Source: a virus. From it: a DNA stretch of 26,363 nucleotides. Under the pieces are notes generated by a model. That model was not told the DNA's origin, ran no database searches, and saw only the letters and a list, made by a program, of their open reading frames with translations. The translations under genes were made by a program, and so were the position numbers. The stretch spans positions 1-26,363 of IMG/VR virus record IMGVR_UViG_3300036857_000487. One strand, written 5' to 3'. Shown piece by piece: positions 20,971 through 26,363 of the stretch; the first letter of the stretch is position 1, and every line of letters begins with the position of its first letter.

Positions 20971-21215
20971 CGTCGAATAAACCGCACATCGAAATCATCG
21001 TGCCGAAGGGCTTCGCGGCGAACGGTACGCGACTCATCGGCACGCGTGTTTTGCTGGACGGTTACGAGCTGGCCGGCGTGCATTCGCTCGAGCTGCAGAT
21101 GAAACCGGAAGGGCCGGCGATTGTGCGGTTGGATTTGATGGCGCTGGGCGGTTTGACGGTACGCGAAGCGCAGAACGAAAGCCGGAACGACGAGTACGGA
21201 GCATTCGGGCAATGA
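20967..21215 (+). CDS. Small protein between terminase and portal
   Basis: This 82-residue protein starts at an ATGA overlap with terL. It reads as beta-rich (HIEIIVPKGFAANGTRLIGT, RVLLDGYELAGVHSLELQMK) with a charged C-terminus (REAQNESRNDEYGAFGQ). Small proteins at this site occur in HK97-type phages but I know no function for this one. Confidence 0.6.
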   Translation: MTSNKPHIEIIVPKGFAANGTRLIGTRVLLDGYELAGVHSLELQMKPEGPAIVRLDLMALGGLTVREAQNESRNDEYGAFGQ

Positions 21216-21221
21216 CGAATC

Positions 21222-21536
21222 TTACTGCTCTGTCGCTTCAGGTCCACCATGACGGCGCATCAGGATGTTTGTTAACGCATCGAGTTTTTCCTCGAAGTGT
21301 TTCATCCATGCGTCATGGTCGCTTATCCGTTGCTGGTGTGCAGTTAATGAGGCGTCGTGATTGTCCCATAATTCGGCTTGGCGCTTCACTTGTTCGCCTA
21401 GTCGTTTTTCCAGATGGGCCTGCACGATCATGGCGTCTTCCAGGTCGCGGAATTTCGCTCGGATGCGTTTCAATGCTGCATCGACGGTCGGATTACCGGA
21501 GAACGGAATATCGCCATTGGCAGGTTCATCGGCCAT
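21222..21536 (-). CDS. Coiled-coil protein, minus strand within the head operon
   Basis: The 104-residue product is mostly coiled coil (AALKRIRAKFRDLEDAMIVQ, HLEKRLGEQVKRQAELWDNH, HAWMKHFEEKLDALTNILM-like heptads in this order). TAAAAT is six bases upstream of the ATG, and GAGAG lies directly before it. The amino acid composition is far more natural than that of the overlapping plus-strand frame. Its orientation against the structural operon suggests a moron or lysogenic gene. An antisense effect on the head operon is possible. Confidence 0.6.
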   Translation of the reverse strand: MADEPANGDIPFSGNPTVDAALKRIRAKFRDLEDAMIVQAHLEKRLGEQVKRQAELWDNHDASLTAHQQRISDHDAWMKHFEEKLDALTNILMRRHGGPEATEQ

Positions 21537-21567
21537 CTCTCAATTTTAGCGGCCGCGGGGGTTCTCG

Positions 21568-23145
21568 ATGACGAACGCACTGCCGCTGCCGCGAAATCCC
21601 GTGCTGGCGCTGCTGGCGCGTGCCGTGCGCTTCCTGAATCAGTACCAGCCGGATCCACGGCAAACGGCCGGTGGGTGGCTGCCTCCGCGGCGTGTGCCCG
21701 GTTCCTATCCGGTAACGCCAGACACGGCGCTGACGTATTCGGCCGTGTTCGCCTGTATGCGCGTGATTGCGGAAACGTTGGCCATGCTTGAGTGGGAAGT
21801 TTTTGAACGGTTGCCGGATGGCGCATCGCGGCAGCGTTCGGATGTGCGGGTTTGGTATCTGCTCAATCGCCGGCCGAACGACGATATGCCGGCCATGAAT
21901 TTTCGCGAAGCGGTGGTTATGCAGATGCTGGCCTGGGGCAATGCGTTCGCGGAGATTACCTGGGGCAATGACGGCTATCCGTATCAGCTCTGGCTGATTC
22001 CATCGCAGCAGGTGGAAGTACAGCGCGATGCGCGCGGGAATTTGCAGTACAACGTGCGCGGCAATGTCGGCGAAGCGGATCGCACGATTCCCGCCGACAA
22101 CATGCTGCATTGGCGCAACATCGGTACGAACGGGCTGCTGGGCTTGAGTACCGTGGCGCAGGCCTCGCAGACGATTTCGTTCGGTAAAGAGCTGGAAGTC
22201 TTCGGATCGGTCGGTTTTCAGAATGCGCCGTTTCTCTCGGGCTGGATGGAATATCCGGGGAAGCTGCCGGATAAAGAACACAGCGACGCGATTAAACGGA
22301 GCTGGCGCGAACGGTACATGGGCTGGCGCAATGCCGGCGAAGTGCCGATTCTAGAATCCGGCATGAAGTACAACCAGTTGCAGCTTCCGCTGCGCGATGC
22401 GCAGTTTCTGGAGAGCCGGCAATTTCAGGCTCAGGAAATCTGCCGCTGGTTTCGCGTGCCGCAGCATAAGATCGGCATTCTCGAGGAAGCAAGTTACGCG
22501 AATATTGAGGCGCTTGAAATCGACTGCTTTAACGAAACCTTCCTGCCGGCGACGATCCGGCTGCAGCAGGAAGTCGATTACAAGCTGTTCGAAGGCAGCG
22601 TTCGCACGTCGAAATTTTTTACCCGGCATTCGCTGACGCCGATTCTCAAGGGCGATCTGAAAACGCGCTATGAAGCCTACAGCATTGGCCTGCGCTATGG
22701 CTTCCTGTCCATCAACGATGTGCGCCAGATGGAAGAGCTGGACAACGTGACGAACGGCGAGCTGCGCACGGTGCAATTGAATACGGTGCCGCTGGACGAA
22801 TTCGAACCGCTGGCACGCGTGAAGCTCGAGCAGGCCGAAGCGGATTTAGCCTATCGCGAAGCGCAGACGGAAGCGCTGGTGACGCGCGGCGAACAGACGC
22901 CGGATGCGACTTCGGGCGGAGGCGGCGGCAGTGACTTGTTTACGCCGGAGCAGGCGACAGCGCCGGCGACGGATGATGTGAAGGCAGGAACGCAGGCCTA
23001 TCGGCGCCTGCAGTTGTTACAGATGGGCCGGCAGCAGCTCGAACTGCTGCCGGCTCGTGTCAAATCCCAATTCCCTACGACAGGAACGAACGGACATGAC
23101 GGAAACCATTCTATCCCGCGGAACGGCGCCGCGGGTTCGAGCTAG
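21568..23145 (+). CDS. Portal protein (HK97 family)
   Basis: The 525-residue protein shows the HK97-type portal text: YSAVFACMRVIAETLAMLEW near the N-terminus, AVVMQMLAWGNAFAEITWGN, IPADNMLHWRNIGTNGLLGL, then QAQEICRWFRVPQHKIGILE, SYANIEALEIDCFNETFLP. It forms the dodecameric channel at the capsid vertex. It is about 100 residues longer than typical portals because of an acidic, Gly-rich C-terminal tail (from about 425; GGGGGSDLFTPEQ). The tail overlaps the start of the protease gene. The ATG 21568 has only a G-run upstream. Confidence 0.93.
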   Translation: MTNALPLPRNPVLALLARAVRFLNQYQPDPRQTAGGWLPPRRVPGSYPVTPDTALTYSAVFACMRVIAETLAMLEWEVFERLPDGASRQRSDVRVWYLLNRRPNDDMPAMNFREAVVMQMLAWGNAFAEITWGNDGYPYQLWLIPSQQVEVQRDARGNLQYNVRGNVGEADRTIPADNMLHWRNIGTNGLLGLSTVAQASQTISFGKELEVFGSVGFQNAPFLSGWMEYPGKLPDKEHSDAIKRSWRERYMGWRNAGEVPILESGMKYNQLQLPLRDAQFLESRQFQAQEICRWFRVPQHKIGILEEASYANIEALEIDCFNETFLPATIRLQQEVDYKLFEGSVRTSKFFTRHSLTPILKGDLKTRYEAYSIGLRYGFLSINDVRQMEELDNVTNGELRTVQLNTVPLDEFEPLARVKLEQAEADLAYREAQTEALVTRGEQTPDATSGGGGGSDLFTPEQATAPATDDVKAGTQAYRRLQLLQMGRQQLELLPARVKSQFPTTGTNGHDGNHSIPRNGAAGSS

Positions 23146-23833
23146 CGCGGCACGAACCGAAACGATTTATCTCTACGACGTGATCGGCGGCGCCGGCCTG
23201 TTCTTTGATGAAAACGGCGAAACGCCGAAATCGATCGCGCAGCGGCTGGAAGGCCTGCGCGGAATTGACGAAATAGCGGTTCGCATCAATTCGCCGGGCG
23301 GCGACGTCTTCCAAGGCCTGGCGATCTATAACGCGCTGCTGCGTTCGCCTGTTCCCGTGACGGCTTATGTCGATGGGATGGCCTGGTCGATTGCCTCGGT
23401 GATTGCCATGGCTGCGTCGCGTGTGGTTCTGGCCGGCAATGCCTCGTTTATGATCCATAACCCCATGGCTTTTGCATTCGGCGGAGCGGAAGAGCTGCGC
23501 ACGCTGGCTGATCTGCTCGACCAAACGAAAGAAAACCTGATAAACGCGTACCAGCGACATTCCGCGGCCGGCCGCGATCGTTTGGCTGCTTGGATGGATC
23601 AGGAAACCTGGTTTTCGGCGCAGGAAGCAGTGGACGAAGGGTTTGGCGACCAGGTCGAAGAGGCCTTACCGATCGCGGCCTGTTATCCGGCAGCGATGCG
23701 GTTTCGCAATCTGCCGGCTTGGGTGAAAGTATCGGCGGTGAAAAGACCGCAGGCGGATGCGCGAAGGGCGCAATTGGCGGCGATGGGCCGCAGAGTGTTC
23801 GAGCAGTTCAATAAATCAAAGCAAGGGCGGTGA
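23096..23833 (+). CDS. ClpP-like head maturation protease
   Basis: From ATG 23096 the protein has 245 residues; a GTG at 23057 lies deeper in the portal gene. RINSPGGDVFQGLAIYNALL is the ClpP oxyanion and handle region. Ser98 in VDGMAWSIASVIAMA is the nucleophile and His121 in FMIHNPM the base. The third residue is probably an Asp near 142. It removes the N-terminal scaffold part of the capsid protein during maturation. It overlaps the portal gene by 50 bases and is followed by the capsid gene after six bases. Confidence 0.92.
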   Translation: MTETILSRGTAPRVRASAARTETIYLYDVIGGAGLFFDENGETPKSIAQRLEGLRGIDEIAVRINSPGGDVFQGLAIYNALLRSPVPVTAYVDGMAWSIASVIAMAASRVVLAGNASFMIHNPMAFAFGGAEELRTLADLLDQTKENLINAYQRHSAAGRDRLAAWMDQETWFSAQEAVDEGFGDQVEEALPIAACYPAAMRFRNLPAWVKVSAVKRPQADARRAQLAAMGRRVFEQFNKSKQGR

Positions 23834-23839
23834 CTCTCT

Positions 23840-25411
23840 ATGGCAGTAGCAGTAACACTTCAGGAACAGCGGCAGCGATCGGCAGATTTGGGGGCGAGAG
23901 CTACCGCAATTATGGCGATGGCGGATCAGGAAGGACGGGACCTGACGGATGCCGAGGTGCAGGAATTCGACAACACCATGCAGGAGCAGGCGCGGGTGCT
24001 GGCCGATGTTCAGCGGCGCGAGCAGCTCGAAGTGATGAACCAGCATTTGGCCGGGCCGGCTCCGGCCGCTGGCGTTCAGGTCATACACGTGAACGGAAAT
24101 GCGAACGGCAACGGCAACGGCCTGCAGCCGCGGCCGGCGCCGCAATCGCAGCAGCAGCGGAGCGGGCATCGCGTGCAGGTGGAGAACCGGGCCGCGGGTA
24201 ACTTCGGATTCCGTGATTTCGGCGAATTCGCGCAAGCGGTACGCAATGCCGGCATTCATGGCCGGCCGACGGATCCGCGGCTGCTCAATTCGGGCGGACC
24301 TCCTGACAACGTGATGACGGAAGGTGTGAATGCCGACGGCGGCTATGCGGTGCCTCCCGATTACCGGGCGGACATTCAAAGTCTGATCATGGCGGAAGAT
24401 TCGTTGCTGCCGTTAACGGACAACATCACGACCTCGAGCAACCGTGTGGTGGTTCCGATTGACAGTTCTACGCCGTGGGATACGATCGGCGGCATTCAGG
24501 CGTATTGGGATAAAGAATGCGCGCTGAAAAAGAATTCGAAGCTGGCGCTCGATCAGGTGACGGTCGCACTGAATAAGCTCTATGTGCTGGTACCGGTATC
24601 GGATGAGCTGCTCGAGGATGCGCCGGCGCTGGCGGCGTTGCTGCGCCGGAAGGCGCCGGAAAAGATGGATTACAAAATTTCCGACGCCATTCTGAACGGT
24701 ACCGGAAACGGCGAACCGCAGGGAATCTACACTTCGCCTGCGGCCGTGATTGTGCCGCGGCCGGGCACGCAGCCGGTGAAAACGGTGACGGTGCAGAACA
24801 TCGTGCAGATGTGGACTGCGTTCTATTCGGCGTCGCGTTCGGCGGTTTGGATCATGAGCCAGGATGCGCAGGCGGCGCTGCTTTCGCTGTACTTCCCGAT
24901 TGTGGGAGCGGGCGGAACGCCGGTTAGCGGGTTTCCGGCTTATCTGCCTCCAGGTGGTTTGTCGGCGGCGCCGTATGGGACGCTGATGGGCCGACCGATT
25001 GTCGTGACGGATGCCGCGGCGCCGTTGGGGGAAACCGGCGACGTCGCATTAGTCGATCTGAAGGCCTATCTGACGGCAACGAAAGTCGGAGGCCTGCGGC
25101 AGGATATTTCGATTCATCTCTGGTTCGACTATGACATTACCTGCTTCCGGTTTGTGATTCGCGTCGGCGGCACTCCCTGGTTTAAGACTCCGATTACGAC
25201 GAAATCCGGCAGCGAGCGTTCGCCCTATGTGCTGTTGGGTGGTGATGGCGTCACGGGTCGTGATACGCAACGCGGTCGGTTTGACAATGCGCAGGAACGG
25301 CAGCAGGCGCAGGTAGAAGGCGCCGGCGAACATCCGACGGTATCGGCAGCGCGACGCTCGAATGAACGCGCGGACGAAGCAGCGGCGCAGCGACGCAAAG
25401 AAGGGAGGTAA
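23840..25411 (+). CDS. Major capsid protein (HK97 fold) with N-terminal delta domain
   Basis: The protein has 523 residues. Residues 1-70 are a helical delta domain (RQRSADLGARATAIMAMADQ). An Asn/Gly/Gln-rich linker at about 85-115 (NGNANGNGNG then QSQQQRSG) is the probable protease target. The body starts around 125 and contains the usual NADGGYAVPPDYRADIQSL, then DKECALKKNSKLALDQVTVA, KLYVLVPVSDELLEDAPALA, and IWLSQDAQAALL-like text (VWIMSQDAQAALLSL). The last 55 residues are a charged extension (QERQQAQVEGAGEHPTVSAA) not found in short family members. It assembles as hexamers and pentamers of the icosahedral shell. Confidence 0.93.
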   Translation: MAVAVTLQEQRQRSADLGARATAIMAMADQEGRDLTDAEVQEFDNTMQEQARVLADVQRREQLEVMNQHLAGPAPAAGVQVIHVNGNANGNGNGLQPRPAPQSQQQRSGHRVQVENRAAGNFGFRDFGEFAQAVRNAGIHGRPTDPRLLNSGGPPDNVMTEGVNADGGYAVPPDYRADIQSLIMAEDSLLPLTDNITTSSNRVVVPIDSSTPWDTIGGIQAYWDKECALKKNSKLALDQVTVALNKLYVLVPVSDELLEDAPALAALLRRKAPEKMDYKISDAILNGTGNGEPQGIYTSPAAVIVPRPGTQPVKTVTVQNIVQMWTAFYSASRSAVWIMSQDAQAALLSLYFPIVGAGGTPVSGFPAYLPPGGLSAAPYGTLMGRPIVVTDAAAPLGETGDVALVDLKAYLTATKVGGLRQDISIHLWFDYDITCFRFVIRVGGTPWFKTPITTKSGSERSPYVLLGGDGVTGRDTQRGRFDNAQERQQAQVEGAGEHPTVSAARRSNERADEAAAQRRKEGR

Positions 25412-25417
25412 ATAGCA

Positions 25418-25516
25418 ATGGGCACGCAACCGAAACCGCAACCGAAGCCGGAGCCGAAACCGGAGCCGGATCCCGAACGCCGGCCGAAGCCAGACGGCGA
25501 CGAAGAAGAAAGCTAG
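25418..25516 (+). CDS. Proline-rich mini-protein (32 residues)
   Basis: ATG 25418 follows AAGGGAGG by ten bases, a strong ribosome binding site, and TAG closes the frame at 25514-25516. The product is mostly PKPxPKPEP repeats (QPKPQPKPEPKPEPDP) ending in an acidic DGDEEES. It follows the capsid stop by six bases. Such short charged-proline peptides next to capsid genes could be spacers or decoration tags. The frame is too short for composition statistics, so confidence rests on the ribosome binding site. Confidence 0.6.
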   Translation: MGTQPKPQPKPEPKPEPDPERRPKPDGDEEES

Positions 25517-25612
25517 CCTTATGTGCGAACTCTCGAACGGCAGGCCTTTCCACGCAGTCTATTCCTGCGCAGCAACCGGAGCGGCCTGCCGAACGGGAGG
25601 AGCGGAGCGGCC

Positions 25613-26263
25613 ATGAAGACGACGCTGATTGAGGCTCCGGCGACGCTGCCGGTTACGTGGGAGCAGGTAAAGCGGCATCTGCGGCTGGAGGAGCTGGGCC
25701 CGATCGAAACCTCGGAGCAAATGTATGTCATGCAGACGCTGGCAGCGGCTGCGGTGCGCACGGCAACGAAAATCCTGCGCCTGGCGCTGATTGACACGAA
25801 ATATGAATTGCAGTGCTATCCGCAGGAACTGCGCACGCGCTGCGGCTGCTGTGTACTCGAGCTGCCGTGGACGAATCTACTTAGCGTCGAACTGGTTACG
25901 TATGGCGATCAGACGCTGATTGCGGGCACGGATTACCGCATCGAGCAAACCAGTGACGGGCTGTATACGACGCCGGGCCGCATCGTGTTTAACGCCGGCA
26001 TCTTTGGTACCTGCTGCGGCGGCGGTTGCCATTGTGGCTGCGGCGAAGGTGATTTCGAAGCGGTGACGGATGATTTGCTGCGCGTGCGCTATCGGGCCGG
26101 CTACGGCGAACTGCCGGAGGATGTGCCGGCGGATGTGCAGTCGTGGCTGCTGCTGCGGATCGGAGCACTATATGAAAACCGCGAAGAGGCTACCGACGCG
26201 AATATACAAACCGTTCCGTTTATCGACTCGCTGCTGTCCGATCGGCAGTTCGAGTTTTCCTGA
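25613..26263 (+). CDS. Head-tail connector protein (gp6-like), Cys-rich
   Basis: From ATG 25613 the protein has 216 residues. The text PVTWEQVKRHLRLEELGP, MQTLAAAAVRTATKILRLAL, then DVPADVQSWLLLRIGALYEN and REEATDANIQTVPFIDSLLS is that of the gp6-like head-tail connector (DNA packaging) family. Unusually, it has nine Cys: 68, 77, 79, 80, 134, 135, 139, 141 and 143, with the last five in CCGGGCHCGCG. GGGAGGAG at 25596-25603 is the ribosome binding site. It binds below the portal as a ring. Confidence 0.85.
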   Translation: MKTTLIEAPATLPVTWEQVKRHLRLEELGPIETSEQMYVMQTLAAAAVRTATKILRLALIDTKYELQCYPQELRTRCGCCVLELPWTNLLSVELVTYGDQTLIAGTDYRIEQTSDGLYTTPGRIVFNAGIFGTCCGGGCHCGCGEGDFEAVTDDLLRVRYRAGYGELPEDVPADVQSWLLLRIGALYENREEATDANIQTVPFIDSLLSDRQFEFS

Positions 26264-26269
26264 GGAATT

Positions 26270-26363
26270 ATGCGGGCCGGCGAACTTCGCTCCTATGTCG
26301 AGATTCAGCGGCCGCTGCCGCTGGCTGGCGCTACCGGCGATGCGGTGGCGCTTGATTGGGAGC
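26270..26363 (+). CDS. Head-tail joining protein, N-terminal part
   Basis: Thirty-one codons are visible before the right edge: MRAGELRSYVEIQRPLPLAG then ATGDAVALDWE. This matches the opening of the head-tail joining (SPP1 gp16-like / H_T_join) family, which begins with a short arginine-rich strand and a loop. AGGAA precedes the ATG by a few bases. The protein seals the connector after packaging. The rest lies outside the window. Confidence 0.75.
   Translation, partial: MRAGELRSYVEIQRPLPLAGATGDAVALDWE

Noticed and set aside
21212-21571. Plus-strand frame of 119 residues with stop-start overlaps to both neighbours
   Set aside because: The overlaps are neat, but the product is an irregular mix of Arg, Ser, His and Val, as antisense shadows usually are, while the minus-strand frame gives a regular coiled coil. 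Not fully excluded.
1-26363. Closing the window directly into a circle
   Set aside because: The junction would be in frame, but it would fuse 31 residues of a head-tail joining protein to a tail tube protein and leave the neck genes missing. A segment between the edges must be absent.

Overview
The window reads as most of the genome of a temperate siphovirus that probably lives as a plasmid (a phage-plasmid). The DNA is GC-rich with tightly packed, often ATGA-overlapping genes and bacterial Shine-Dalgarno and sigma70-type signals. The host is a GC-rich bacterium that I cannot name from the sequence.

Layout. (1) 1-7822, plus strand: the tail module, with the end of the major tail protein, a tail assembly chaperone with a -1 frameshift extension, a 958-residue tape measure protein, a distal tail protein, a possible adhesin, a tail hub protein and small genes. 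(2) 7826-11263, plus: a primase-polymerase/VirE-like protein whose ATPase P-loop is destroyed, then five small genes including a zinc-site protein and a ribbon-helix-helix regulator. (3) 11390-11899, plus: an HTH-HNH endonuclease, probably a mobile insert. (4) 11896-15324, minus: the plasmid-lifestyle module, with small zinc-ribbon genes, a 27-residue hydrophobic peptide, two HTH regulators with palindromic sites nearby, an origin (iterons, DnaA boxes, other repeats) and a RepA_C-family initiator. (5) 15325-17263: a structured non-coding block with a dif/lox-like site, a tyrosine recombinase and two small genes. (6) 17231-17599, minus: a coiled-coil zinc-ribbon protein. (7) 17896-26363, plus: an HNH nuclease, a possible cos region and late promoter, small and large terminase, portal, ClpP-like protease, HK97-type capsid, a Pro-rich mini-gene, a Cys-rich head-tail connector and the start of a head-tail joining protein. 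A minus-strand coiled-coil gene sits between terminase and portal.

How it fits together. The right edge stops at head-tail joining and the left edge resumes at the major tail protein. The window therefore looks like one circular genome opened at an arbitrary point, with only a few connector and tail genes missing. RepA plus iterons would maintain the plasmid state, the recombinase with its adjacent site could resolve dimers or integrate, and the HTH regulators would control the switch. I see no recognisable ParA/ParB and no recognisable endolysin.

Most noteworthy: the RepA/iteron origin in a phage, the dif-like site next to a phage recombinase, the P-loop-less VirE domain, paired 25-bp operators at a probably leaderless regulator, and an unannotated 27-residue membrane peptide with a perfect Shine-Dalgarno.
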